This document shows positions 10,282 to 20,771 of a DNA stretch of 64,000 nucleotides, in pieces. The first letter of the stretch is position 1; each line of letters starts with the position of its first letter. The notes below the pieces were generated by a model. The model did no database searches and was not told the origin of the DNA. It saw nothing but the letters and a program-made list of their open reading frames with translations. The position numbers and the translations under genes are program-made. This DNA comes from Torymus aiolomorphi (lineage: Eukaryota; Arthropoda; Insecta; Hymenoptera; Torymidae), in the NCBI GenBank assembly GCA_036365515.1, contig CM070875.1, positions 94,229,628-94,293,627 of the forward strand, read 5' to 3'.

Positions 10282-12078
10282 ATGTTTGGATCATATTCTA
10301 TTATCAGACACACATTAGTTGAAAATTTACAAAAGGACTTAAGTAAAACTAAACATACGAAATATGTAGATAGATGTGTTGCAGAGAAATTGAAAAAAGC
10401 AAAAATGTTTATAGTTAATAACGATATTTTAGTTACAATGGCTGATAAAGGCAATATTACTGTTGCCTTAGATTTTTCAAAATATGTTGATAAAATGGAA
10501 GTCATGTTATCAGATATAGAAACCTATGAGATGATTAAAAAAGATCCATTAAAAAATTTGCAACAAAGAACAAAGGTTATAATGTCAAAGTGGAATAATA
10601 ATGGTTTTTTCCAAAAACAATTACACAGGAATGCAATCACACAAACTGATACTATCTTACCGAAAATTTATGGTCTTCCAAAAATTCACAAAAAAGATAT
10701 TCCACTTCGGCCGATTGTCTCATGTGTTGGTTCTCCTACATACTCATTCTCAAAAATATTAGAAAGATTAATTAGCTCTGCTATACCTAAGCCCAGAGCA
10801 TATTTTAAAAACAGTGCAGAATTAATAGATAAAATTAAGAATTTAGAAATTCCTGAAGACCATGTATTAATGAGCATTGACGCTACTTCATTGTTTACTA
10901 ACATTAGTTTAGAATTAGTTAAAAAAGCTATTATAAAAAGGTACCCTTATCTTGTGAAAGAACATGACATTCCCTTAGACAATATTTTGGAAACTGTAAC
11001 ATTTTTGATGAATAACACATATTTTAAATTTAACAACAAATTTTATAAGCAGTTATATGGTACTCCAATGGGTTCATCAATTTCGCCACTTTTTGCTGAG
11101 ATTTCCATGGATGACCTTGAACAAGATTGTCTTGAAAGTTTAGACTTCGTACCTCTTTTTTATGGAAGATACGTAGATGACATTTTCACTATCATTTCGA
11201 AAGGTAAAATAGATTATATGATCCAAACATTCAACTCTTATGATGATAGACTAAAATTTACTCATGAGATTGAAGAAGATCGAACGTTAAACTTTTTAGA
11301 AATCAAAATTATTAGAGAAGACAACAAATTAATAACGGATTGGTATCATAAACCTACCTTTTCAGGTAGATTTCTTAATTTCAACTCGAACCACCCCATA
11401 GCACATAAAAAAGGAATGGCTTATTCTTTAGTTGACAAAGCTTTATTGTTTGCAAATAAAAATTTTCATAATAAAAATATAAGTTTGGTTACTCAACTTT
11501 TAGAGAACAATTGTTATCCGTTAGGATTTATAAAGTTTCACATAAATAAAAGGATTGGTATCTTAGCTAATAAAAATAGTAACATTAGCCTTAGTCATAA
11601 TGATAGCACTAATAATAATAATAGTACTGCTATAAATAATAATAATGCCACTAAACCTAGATATTCTACACATGTCGTTCTACCTTATGTAAAACATTTT
11701 TTTGAGAAAATGTCAGCACAGTTTAAAAAGTTTGGAATTAGAGTTTTACCAACAATCTGTGATAATCTCAGCAATCTAATAAAAAGAGGTAAAGATATCA
11801 CTCCACTTAAAGAACAATGTAACTGTGTCTATAGAATCAATTATAAGAAATGTGATGCCACATGTATAGGTGAATCCAAAAGAATGGTTTCCACTAGAAT
11901 CTCTGAACAGCTAAGAAATTCCAAGAAAAATGATCTGACTCTTATCATTAACAAACATATGCAGAATGATTCTCATACGTTTGACTTTGAAAACTATCAA
12001 GTTCTCGATAGAGAAACTAATTGGCATAGAAGAACACTATCTAAATGTTACATATTCATCTTGAAACCAATCCTATAA
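10282..12078 (+). CDS. Penelope-like reverse transcriptase with degenerate GIY-YIG endonuclease
   Basis: An open frame of 598 codons. RT motifs in order: GLPKIHKKDIPLRPIVS (residues 131-147), SIDATSLFTN with the first catalytic aspartate (D200), LYGTPMGSSISPLFAE (259-273), GRYVDDIF with the active-site YVDD (297-300), and HEIEEDRTLNFLEI. The C-terminal GIY-YIG region begins near residue 505 (CNCVYRI). In it the expected tyrosine is cysteine (ATCIGES, residue 528) and the expected histidine is glutamine (ISEQLR, 543); the neighbouring short copy has Y and H. The frame has no stop, but its ATG lies in sequence derived from the inverted partner, so the native N-terminus is missing. RT activity is conceivable; endonuclease activity is doubtful. 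Confidence 0.85.
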   Translation: MFGSYSIIRHTLVENLQKDLSKTKHTKYVDRCVAEKLKKAKMFIVNNDILVTMADKGNITVALDFSKYVDKMEVMLSDIETYEMIKKDPLKNLQQRTKVIMSKWNNNGFFQKQLHRNAITQTDTILPKIYGLPKIHKKDIPLRPIVSCVGSPTYSFSKILERLISSAIPKPRAYFKNSAELIDKIKNLEIPEDHVLMSIDATSLFTNISLELVKKAIIKRYPYLVKEHDIPLDNILETVTFLMNNTYFKFNNKFYKQLYGTPMGSSISPLFAEISMDDLEQDCLESLDFVPLFYGRYVDDIFTIISKGKIDYMIQTFNSYDDRLKFTHEIEEDRTLNFLEIKIIREDNKLITDWYHKPTFSGRFLNFNSNHPIAHKKGMAYSLVDKALLFANKNFHNKNISLVTQLLENNCYPLGFIKFHINKRIGILANKNSNISLSHNDSTNNNNSTAINNNNATKPRYSTHVVLPYVKHFFEKMSAQFKKFGIRVLPTICDNLSNLIKRGKDITPLKEQCNCVYRINYKKCDATCIGESKRMVSTRISEQLRNSKKNDLTLIINKHMQNDSHTFDFENYQVLDRETNWHRRTLSKCYIFILKPIL

Positions 12079-12559
12079 ACAAAAAAGATGACACAAAAAA
12101 TTTACACAGCAGTTACGACCCAATTTTAAATAAATTAAAATAAAAAAAATTTTTCTTGTAAAAAAGTATATTGAATTTACCTTGTGTGTTTTTAATTCGC
12201 GGGTTAATTCAAAATTTCCAGGTAACATGAATTTCTATGTTATCATCGCAATTTTAAATATATAGTACCTGATTAAAATTGCAGATATCGCTTTTCTTTA
12301 GATAGAATTTAAATATAATGTAACTAGTCAGTATAATAATCTGTGATAAGACGTGTACACATACGTCTAATTTTGTTAATTTATTTTGTCCGTTGTCTTT
12401 AATTTATTTTGTTTTGTTCATATACACTTATTGTTAATTTATTATTGTTATTGTCCTTATACACTTATTGTTAATTTATTATTGTCTATTGTCCTTATAC
12501 ACTTTTATGATGCTTCTAACTTTTTTACTTCATTCAGACTGGTTTGTTTTTAAATTTAA

Positions 12560-12916
12560 GAAGATGTGAGTACCGACGTTATTTTTCAAACGAGCATAAC
12601 TCACGCAAATATCAATAGAATTATCCAGCAAAAATCTGTATATAGTGTTTGCGTGTACGGAGCGCTTGACACATCTTTTTCCAAAAAAATGATGAGAATT
12701 TATTTAATTAAATAAAAACCGTACTGTCGGTAAGTAGGAATCTACAATTGACCTACTTTTCAAACGAGCATAACTCACGCAAATATCAATAGAATTATCC
12801 AGAAAAAAATCTGCACATAGTGTTTGCGTGTACGGAACGCTTGACAGCCGTCTTCTTCCAAATAAATGTTTGAATGTTGATTTAAAAAAATATTGAATTT
12901 AGGGTTGCACATCCCC
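12560..12916. mobile_element. TTAA-flanked MITE, 357 bp
   Basis: The insertion lies between TTAA at 12556-12559 and TTAA at 12917-12920. Its ends are GAAGATGTG and CACATCCCC, an imperfect inverted repeat. The partner Penelope copy at 8943-8965 lacks it and has a single TTTAAATTTAAAG stretch, so it gives a natural empty site. Internally two ~150-bp direct repeats (starting near 12575 and 12750, each with CAAACGAGCATAACTCACGC) are present. TTAA duplication is typical of piggyBac-type elements. Confidence 0.8.
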
Positions 12917-13156
12917 TTAAAGAAAAAATCCTCATGAGGTAAGATCATTATACTTTTCTTGACATTTTATCAATTTCTCTGCAACAATTTGTATTTATAA
13001 TATTGTTTCTAAAATTATAGTTGTAACTGTTACTTGACGAACCTTAAGGAAACTCATGAAGTGTAATTATTAACGATTGAAGGTATTACTATTTTGTCAC
13101 ACATTTTTATAATTCTTATAAGATATTGTCCATATTGTCTATAATGTTTATGTTTA

Positions 13157-13200
13157 TAGACCTGATGGGGGTGGCAAACCAGCCACCGAAACGTTGTCTA
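13157..13200 (+). ncRNA. Hammerhead-ribozyme-like core, Penelope 1 long copy (mutated)
   Basis: The same fold as at 8670-8713: TAGAC, core, stem II GGTGGC/GCCACC, GAAAC, GTT, GTCTA. Here the core reads CTGATGG, the invariant last A being G at 13168, so cleavage activity is probably lost in this copy. Confidence 0.55.
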
Positions 13201-13269
13201 GAATATTGACAATAAATTGACTCGTAAACCAACCGTCTTACACCTTTTATTTCAAATTACTCGATTTTG

Positions 13270-13797
13270 CTCAAAAATTAGTTTATAATCAATAAATAAC
13301 AACTAATATCAGAGCTGACGTAATGAACTACATATATATTATGCATTATTTTGTTAAATATAAATATACCTAATATTTTAAAAATTAATAAATGTTAAGA
13401 CTAATTTTTTAAAAAAACATTACAGAAAATTTAAAAGAAAAAATAAATGTTCCATGATATTATTTAATAGGGGTTATCCTTATTCATTATTATCAATATT
13501 TATCTTCATATGCAATATAATCCGCAACTACAATTATAAGATTAATTTTAAATCACATTATTATATTTTTGAAAATAATCAATTTTTATATATAATTAAA
13601 ACGTAAATAACTTTCCATATTTATTTGATCCAAATTTTTGTGATTATTTACTGAATGAATATTCGAGCATATCTAGCAAATTTAGAAAAAAACCATTTTT
13701 AAAAACAAAATTCAATTTACACATATTTTAGAAAAAGGATTTTTAGTTGTATTAGTTTTTGCTATAATATTTTATTTTAACAATTCACACTAAAAAT
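13270..13797. other. No gene seen
   Basis: Very AT-rich sequence with no ORF, clear repeat or RNA signature that I can support. The first ~35 bases continue the tandem unit interrupted by Penelope 1. Confidence 0.4.
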
Positions 13798-13872
13798 GGA
13801 GGTTGGCGAGCGGAGCAAGCAGGGGCGAAGCCCCCCTAGTGTGTGTATATATATATATATACACACACACTC
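13798..13872 (+). other. Second Helitron-type 3' terminus plus TG/TA microsatellite
   Basis: The block GAGCGGAGCAAGCAGGGG repeats that at 7361-7379. A hairpin GGGGC (13822-13826) with GCCCC (13830-13834) is followed by CTAG (13836-13839) and T. A TG/TA/AC microsatellite begins immediately, as at the first terminus. From about 13873 to 14190 I see nothing more than AT repeats (14080-14102). Confidence 0.5.
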
Positions 13873-14074
13873 ATAGCCATTTAGAATGACCGAAAGTAAC
13901 TTTTAGAAGAACGGATGTATGTACATATACTAACTGAAGAAAAGAGCGAAGAAAAAAATTTGGATCGGAAATGACCGTAAAATTTTTCTATGTCCAATAT
14001 CTTTACATTAAGACATTCTTTTCGAATGAAACTTTTTGATTTATATAGTAAATTAAAAAGCTTTTAGTCAAACC

Positions 14075-14105
<31 letters not shown>

Positions 14106-14191
14106 TATCAAGTGATACATTAAAAGATACAATAATCTAAAAAAATCTGGTAGCCCATTTCAATGAATGATAGGAACGCGGTCTCGCTCCT

Positions 14192-15644
14192 TCAGGCTTC
14201 TTCTATACTTGCCTTCGGAGCGCTCCCGCGCTCATTGATATTTGTTACCTCATGTTCATTAGTTGGTTTTAAAAAGATGGAATTTGTGTTTATATCTGGT
14301 AGTTTTAAATTAGCATTTGCATATTTATAAATTTTCATACTTAATTTTTGACCTATTTCACAAAAATACTTGTTCGTGTTATTAGCTATTAAGACTTTAT
14401 CTCTAATTTTCTCATTATCAACTTTAATGTGACTAATAGTATCATTAGATTTCATTCTTTTCCCTATTTTGGTATTTATAATTTCCCAGAGTTTTTTGGG
14501 ATTATTTGCATTATTTTTGATGAGGCTTCTATCGTATTTAACTTTGGCATCTATAATTATCTTCCCTAATATTTTGGCATATCTTTGATACTGGATTTTG
14601 AGTTGATCATTTTGCCGGTCCATTTGCCATACATTATAAAGAAATTCTTTAGCTGTACACAATTTTATTATGGCATCTGTAATCCAGTTTTTCGTTCGTT
14701 TCTTAGTGTCTTTTCCCTTTTTTGTTTTTGCCAATTCAAGGCATTGCTTGATTTCTCTTAATAGTTTTTCTGTGGCTATGTTAGGATCATGTATTGATAT
14801 AGTTTCATTCCAGTCTATTGTCTTAGCTATTTTCCTTAATTTTCTATAATCTAATATGATAGTGGGTTCATTACTTTCTGTTTTCAATTTATTTATAGCA
14901 ATAAAAATAGGATAATGGTCTGTTAATGAATGCTTTAATTTATATGTTGCTGTATTAAGGCTACTAGCTTTAATGAAAATATTATCAAAACAAGATCCTT
15001 TACAGTTTCCTATTGGTGGCCTTGTAATGCGTAATGCCCACGAAACCAGGAAAATAACCTTTGTCAAGGAAGTTGCAGAGAAATTCTTGGCTAATATTAT
15101 CAGACTGTAATAAATCAATATTAAAATCTCCTATAACTAAGTGATTTTTAATATTTCTCTTTTTATTCAAGAATTTGTTTAAATCTAGTATGAACTCAGT
15201 CTTAGGTATGTCATGAGATCTGTACACAGCAGAAAATTCCATACTAGTATTATCATTTAATCTAATATGTGTATTTATTATTTTAATCTTTCCATATTTA
15301 ATAATTTTAGTTTCATGTACAATATTCTTATGTACGAAAACAATAACACCATCATTCTGATTTAATTTACTTTCATTAGAATAGTTATTAAATTCCTCTA
15401 AATCATGTATTTTATAATTTACCTGTACAAAAGTTTCAGTGCATATGACAATAGCTGGTTTCCTAGTTAAAGTATTTAATAGAATTTTTAATTCGTCAAA
15501 ATTAGCAGACATACTTCTTATATTTATATGCATAATGAGATCGTTTTTATTGTTAATAGATTTGTTTAGATTGTTTATATTACCACAAGTTTTTTCTTCT
15601 CGAACAGTGTCTTTTTGTATTTTTTCAAGAAATTCGAAATCCAT
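14192..15644 (-). pseudogene. LINE ORF2 N-terminal part: AP-like endonuclease
   Basis: Endonuclease motifs in order: MHINIRSM near the start (asparagine-containing first motif), the glutamate in ICTETF, AVYRSH, VIGDFNID, and after a frameshift near 15050 the terminal TDHYPI motif. This domain nicks target DNA for target-primed reverse transcription. The remaining frame to 14192 is the linker before RT (KKLWEIINTKIG), and then the sequence ends without RT. The last 16 residues (NINERGSAPKAS and following) are encoded by sequence shared with 46806-46860. The frameshift and missing RT make it non-functional. Confidence 0.75.
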
Positions 15645-15665
15645 ATTTAAATTATTGAACTTTAT

Positions 15666-15800
15666 TTAATCTTTTCTGTTCAATTCTTGTTTGTTGTTGT
15701 TTTTGTTGTTGCTGTTGTGGTTGTTGTGGTTGTTGTGATTGTTCTGATTATTGTTGCTGTTGTTGCTGCTGTTGCTGTGGCTGGTTTTCTTTTTCATTTT
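15666..15800 (-). repeat. CAA/CAG-rich tract coding polyglutamine
   Basis: On the minus strand a run of CAA and CAG codons would encode a glutamine-rich linker of about 35 residues, broken by one stop (TAA, complement near 15747). It lies between the zinc-knuckle ORF and the endonuclease of the LINE. Confidence 0.6.
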
Positions 15801-15812
15801 GTGTAATTTTAA

Positions 15813-16221
15813 GGGGATGCCTTATACCAACAGAGTTTTCTGCCGTACCGACCACAATGTTTTTAATTAAATATTAATTGTTACAAGCTTTTTCTTGAAT
15901 TCTGAGAGTCGACGCACAAAGACAAACTTATTATCTAATTCCTGGTCAAATTTCAGATAAATCTATTGGGAAATAAAGACGAAATTTGAAAAATCGCAAA
16001 ATGTATTTTAGGGTTAATATAATAATATGCGTCTTTGCGATTTTTCAAATTTCGTCTTTATTTTCCAATAGATTTATGTGAAATTTGACCGGGAATTAGA
16101 TAATAAGTTTGCCTTTGTGCATCGACTCTCAGAACTCAAGAAAAAGCATGTAACAATAAATATTTAATTAAAAATATTGTGGTCGGTACGGCAGAGGACT
16201 CTGTCGGTATAAGGCATTCCC
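15813..16221. mobile_element. TTAA-flanked palindromic MITE, 409 bp
   Basis: TTAA flanks the insertion at 15809-15812 and 16222-16225. The ends are GGGGATGCCTTATACC and GGTATAAGGCATTCCC. The arms are nearly complementary over about 190 bp each (for example GCCGTACCGACCACAATG against CATTGTGGTCGGTACGGC), leaving a short AT-rich centre near 16010-16030. No coding capacity. Terminal bases match the MITE at 45552-45928. Confidence 0.85.
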
Positions 16222-16225
16222 TTAA

Positions 16226-17562
16226 TTCTCCTTTGCATATGTGTTGTCTCCCATAATGGTAAAACAGGTTTAATTGGATAATCAACAGAGTCAAAATATA
16301 CCTTTTTATTTTATTTTTGAGAATCTTGCAAGATGTCGCATCTGATGCCATGTGATTACAGTCATAATTTGTTCTGTATTTTGTATTGTGGAAAACACAG
16401 TTATTACATTGTAGAATTATACTTCTACACTCACTACTCTTGTGCTTTCCAGAGCATTTGAAGCAAACAATTTCATTTCTACAATTTTTGTTATGACCAA
16501 ATCTACAGCATGAGTTACAAGGTCTAACATTTATTAAGTCATAGATTCTACAGTTTTGATAACCCACAAAAATCTTGTTTTTACTTTCCCTGATGTGTTT
16601 GTAAAGTTCAGCTGACACTTTCATTAAAACAGTGCTGAGATTATTTGTGTTGTTTTCGTACATATGTAAAACTTTACCTTTAGTTGTAAATTTGTCAAAA
16701 TTCCTAGAATTTATATTGTAGCTATATCCATGTTGGTATAATTATCAATACCTACTATTTTAATTTTTGGATTAATTAACTCTTCTGTTTTTATGTTACA
16801 GACTGATTCTAGCTGCTCTTTTAACAAATTTTCAGTCACTTTGACACTTTCCACATCCATGCAACTAATAATAATGTCCTTATTTTCTTTCACTTGTATC
16901 TGTTTTGCCTGTATTTTTGTTTCATTTGTAATACACTTTGTAATACACTGTTTGATATTCACTTCCCTGTCTTTATCAATTTTTTTAACAATGATCTTTG
17001 GTACACGTTTTGGTTGCGGTTTAATGTTGCTAACTATATTAGACAAAGACTTTTTGGTAGTGTTTTCCTTGTTTTTGTTAAGCAGCTCTTTCAGCAATTC
17101 ATTTTTTTCTTGCAATTCCTTAATCAATTCTTTTTGCAGAGTATTTTCAGTTTTTAGCAATTCAACATCGACCTCATTATAAACAATTGTTGAATTAAGC
17201 AATTCTTGTGTTTTGTTAGTAACTTCTGCTAATATTTCTTTCCTGACTTCTTCTGAACTTCTCATCTTTATTTGTGCTATTAATATTTTGACTGGCTCAC
17301 TTAACTTTCTCTCATCGTTATTTGAGGTTATGTTTTGCTGCTGTTTATGATCTGGGCAGATAATCAGCCTTTCTCCTACATACTTAACATTTTTTAATCG
17401 GTAAAAATAACTCTGATGATAAGCAGCTTCGCAAATGATACAAGTTACCGTTGTACATTTTGCTTTAGTACAACACTTAAAATTTGATTCACTGGGCTTG
17501 TCGGGAGGTTCTTTCACCTCACCCGCTATCTTGATTCTCCTGCCCGCTTTCCTGATTCTCAA
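16226..17562 (-). pseudogene. LINE ORF1: PHD-like finger, coiled coil, zinc knuckles
   Basis: The first frame (16711-17562, 283 aa) starts with basic residues and a cysteine/histidine cluster (CCTKAKC, CIICEAAYH, CPDH) resembling a PHD-type finger at residues 31-73. A lysine/glutamate-rich coiled-coil region (residues 90-170) and a C-terminal fold with IISCMDVESV follow. After a frame break near 16690 a second frame carries three knuckle-like clusters: CNSCCRFGHNKNC, CFKCSGKHKSSEC and a third CNNC. Such proteins bind the element RNA. The second frame is cut by the MITE at 16221; its apparent C-terminus to 16136 is MITE sequence. Confidence 0.65.
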
Positions 17563-17574
17563 AAATAATACCTT

Positions 17575-17815
17575 CTTGTTTTCAAAAATAATTTTTCATC
17601 AGAAACAAATCAATATAATCTCTTAAAATTTTAACACAATGTTGTACTAGATAAGTGTAATAAGTGGTAAAATTTTTGAGTGGATAAATGAGAAAGTTTT
17701 TGAGATATAATTAAAGAATTATAAACCATATTTTTATTACTAACAAATAATAGGCTAAAGATAATTTAAATATGAAAAAAAGGAATTGTAGGTAATTTAA
17801 CAACCTTTTAAGAAA
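17575..17815. repeat. Inverted copy of the ~270-bp tandem-repeat unit
   Basis: This segment is the reverse complement of about 22335-22560 with scattered changes (for example GTGTAATAAGTGGTAAAATT here). It gives a large inverted repeat about 4.5 kb apart. Confidence 0.65.
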
Positions 17816-19221
17816 AATTTATTATATTAAGTAATACTGGCTGTAACGAATTAAAAAATCAAAAAAACGAAAAATTCAAAATCGTTTTTTGGTTATAAAA
17901 CAAATGAAACTTCATAAAATCAAAAAGTAGGTTATGCTCTCTCTATTCTCCTCCGAAACGAAGAGAATAAGTTTTGTCCGATGTAAATCACACATACATG
18001 CACACACACGCGAAAAACTTTTTTTTTTACAAAGAACTGATTTTAGCGCCAAGAGTCTTAAAACATGTTTCTGAACATTTTGTTTCAAAAATTTTTTTCA
18101 CAGTTACAAAGCTTCCTCTTTGAAGAAGCAAAATATGCAATTTTTTAAATACTAATGAATTATTAAATCATTGAAAAAAACCGCTGCCAATTCATTAGAC
18201 CCCGGCTTCCTCAAACTTAATTTGCTTATTCCTTTAAGGTGGTCTTACACCTAAAAATTTTGAAAAAATCAACTTTTTTTTATTGAATTTTTTAATTATA
18301 TATGTTATTCTGAACCTAAAAAAACTAGTTTGGATCAAAAATTAAAAAAAATTAAAAATGATATGGTTAAAAGAGCTTACTATCTTCAAAATGACGAAAA
18401 ATTGATTTTCCTTTTTTCTTTGCCCTTTCTATAGGTTTCTGATATATATAGGAACACGTTTACTTGTATGTGTTTTAAAATATCAAAAAACATTATTTAA
18501 GACGTATATGAATTATAAAAAAAATAATTAAATTTAAATACGGGATTTATTATAAAAATAATATAAATCATATTCTGGAATTTGAAATCCAGTAGAATCG
18601 TCTTTTGAGTTGTGACAATTTTGCACTTCTGTTTTAGTAAAGTGACCATTCCGTCAACAAAATTTGACAATAAATTACTATATTAATACTCCCTTTTGTA
18701 TACGTATATACTTATAAAACTATAATACCATAGTGTCAACACAGTTGCACAGCAGATAGCTCAAAATCTCAAATAAGCCAAGATACATAACCATGTTATT
18801 TCAACAGTTTGTTTTGCAGAGTTTTTGCTTTCAGATAGAGAAAGATTTTTTTCTTAGTGCTTGATTATTTGTATTCAGAAGTGAATTAGGGACTAAAAAT
18901 TTAATGTATTGTGTATATGAAGGTATATGTCTGAAAAGTGTAAGTGTAATTATAATACAAGCGTGCAGTGACAGTTTTGTTTAAATTTGGAAAGTAGTTT
19001 CAGTTCAAGATGGGAATGCTGTATGAAAATTAATACTAAAAAAACATGTGCATTGGCAAGATTGAATTAAGTATTTTAAAGAAGAGGCAGTAAAAATTTT
19101 TATCGCATAAAACTAAATACATCTTTTTTCTAAGAAAGATGAAAGTGACATTAAGTCTAACTCACTATAGGATATATAATTCAATTCAGAAGATTTGTGA
19201 ATTGCAATAAATGTCAAGATG
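17816..19221. other. No gene seen; AT-rich
   Basis: About 1.4 kb without a supported ORF. A segment near 18165-18232 (CCGCTGCCAATTCATTAGAC and flanks) is repeated in inverted orientation at about 47560-47620, so at least part is dispersed repeat. I see no terminal structure. Confidence 0.35.
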
Positions 19222-19223
19222 TA

Positions 19224-20517
19224 CGAGGGTCATTTGACAAGTACCTAGCCTCACCGCCAGATGGTGCCACTATCGCACCAGAAATACACTACAGTGCAGT
19301 ATCTTCCTGTAAACGGTTACAGACGAAATTTCAGCCGGATCGGAGTTGTAGTTTATTTTTGAGAGCGTGTGAAAGCAAATGTGTCCGTTGATTTTTGAAA
19401 AAATGGAGAAAGAACAATATCGGTCGGTGATTCGATTCTTGTTTTTGGAAGGGAAATCGCGCAGTGAAATTAAAGAACGCTTGGATGCAGTATATGAGGA
19501 TACTTCTCCTTCGATGGCGACCGTTAAATTTTGGTATAACGAGTTTCAACGTGGTCGTACGTCGGTTTTTGATGATCCACGCCCAGGTGCTCCGAAAACA
19601 GCCACTACGGAGGAGAACGTGACAAAAATACACGATATCGTTTTGTCAGACCGCCGATTAAAAGTGCACGAGATAGCTGCGATAGTAGGCATCTCAGAAG
19701 AACGCGTGTGGCATATCCTACATGAGGTTTTAGGCATGAGGAAGCTGTCAGCAAGGTGGGTGCCGCGTTTGCTGACTGCAGACAACAAGCGCATCCGTGT
19801 GACCAGTTCAGAGCAGTGTTTGGAGCTGTTTAATCGCAATCCAAAAGAGTTTTTGCGTCGTTACGTGACCGTCGATGAAACATGGATTCACTACTACACT
19901 CCAGAGACCAAGGAGCAGTCAAAACAGTGGACCTTACCCGGTGAACCTGCTCCGAAAAAGGCGAAGACGGTCCCGTCGGCCGGAAAGGTTATGGCCACTG
20001 TTTTCTCGGATTCTCAAGGTGTGATTTTTATTGACTATCTGGAGAAGGGCAAAACGGTCACAGGACAGTACTGCGCCGAACTATTGAGCCGATTTGACGC
20101 CGTGTTAGAAGAAAAACGGCCCCATTTGTCTAAAAAGAAAGTGCTTTTCCACCACGATAATGCACCGGCTCACACTTCTGCACTCGCCACGGCTAAATTG
20201 GTCGAATTACGCTACGAACTGCTGCCCCATCCACCGTATTCTCCAGATTTGGCTCCGTGCGACTTTTTTTTGTTTCCGAACCTAAAAAATTCGCTCGCCG
20301 GGAAGAGATTCCACTCCAATAACGAAATAATCGCCGCCACGGAGGTCTATTTTGCAAACCAAGAGAAAACATTTTTTTCAACGGGGTTAAAAAAATTGGA
20401 ACACCGCTGGACCAAGTGTATTCAACTAAAAGGAGACTACATTGAAAAATAAATTTTATTTTTTGTAAAATTTTGGTGTTTTCATTTGTAGGCTAGGTAT
20501 TTATCAAATGACCCTCG
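19224..20517 (+). mobile_element. mariner element, copy 2 (1294 bp, intact)
   Basis: Terminal inverted repeats CGAGGGTCATTTGACAAGTA and its complement at the right end are flanked by TA (19222-19223 and 20518-20519). The length is identical to the copy at 2017-3310, in opposite orientation. The transposase ORF is complete. Confidence 0.95.
19379..20452 (+). CDS. mariner transposase (D34D), complete
   Basis: 357 residues from ATG 19379 to TAA 20450-20452, the usual mariner length. The N-terminal half carries two helix-turn-helix regions for terminal-repeat binding (about 10-60 and 92-120). A WVPRLLT linker motif follows at 127-133, then the catalytic triad D166 (VTVDETW), D260 (FHHDNAPAH) and D295 (LAPCDFF), with 34 residues between the last two. 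This is the D,D34D signature of cut-and-paste mariner transposases acting at TA. One oddity is serine in place of the usual tryptophan before the aspartate in VFSDSQG (residue 210), which might weaken activity. No stop or frameshift. A second in-frame ATG lies at residue 9. Confidence 0.95.
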   Translation: MCPLIFEKMEKEQYRSVIRFLFLEGKSRSEIKERLDAVYEDTSPSMATVKFWYNEFQRGRTSVFDDPRPGAPKTATTEENVTKIHDIVLSDRRLKVHEIAAIVGISEERVWHILHEVLGMRKLSARWVPRLLTADNKRIRVTSSEQCLELFNRNPKEFLRRYVTVDETWIHYYTPETKEQSKQWTLPGEPAPKKAKTVPSAGKVMATVFSDSQGVIFIDYLEKGKTVTGQYCAELLSRFDAVLEEKRPHLSKKKVLFHHDNAPAHTSALATAKLVELRYELLPHPPYSPDLAPCDFFLFPNLKNSLAGKRFHSNNEIIAATEVYFANQEKTFFSTGLKKLEHRWTKCIQLKGDYIEK

Positions 20518-20518
20518 T

Positions 20519-20771
20519 ATCTATACACATAAAAGCGACAAGCCTTCTTACAAGAATACAGGCTTAAATTCAAGATATATTTAATATTTAATATGTGTAA
20601 TCAAGTGATCATTGAAAAAATGGGCTTATTGGCTTTTATGTACTTGTGTACTTTTGTCTATGATAGTGATGGCTTCTTAAGTTTCGATTTGAATTATTGG
20701 GATTTCATATTTCATAAGACCTGGCGCATATTCTACATTTATCTTCGTATTATAAATAATAATCTAACTCA
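20519..20771. other. No gene seen
   Basis: Short AT-rich spacer between the mariner and the fold-back element; a 71-codon frame here shows no family resemblance. Confidence 0.35.

Larger units (their letters stand above)
8587..13255 (+). mobile_element. Penelope-like element 1, two copies head to head
   Basis: A 5'-truncated minus-strand copy (8587 to about 10284) abuts a longer plus-strand copy (about 10285-13255). The truncated copy corresponds to 11219-13255 of the other. Both outer ends are therefore 3' ends, forming long inverted repeats of about 1.7 kb. The insertion is flanked by a 14-bp duplication with one mismatch, ATTACTGGATTTTG (8573-8586) and ATTACTCGATTTTG (13256-13269), inside the tandem array. 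Partial inverted partner copies at the 5' side are characteristic of Penelope-like elements. Confidence 0.85.
14192..17562 (-). mobile_element. Non-LTR retrotransposon (CR1/Jockey type), RT missing
   Basis: On the minus strand an ORF1-like zinc-finger protein (17562 to about 16230) is followed by a glutamine-rich linker and an AP-endonuclease-type ORF2 start (15644 to 14192). The element ends before any RT motif, at a short sequence also found at 46820-46860, so the RT half has been lost. A TTAA MITE is inserted in ORF1. Confidence 0.75.
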
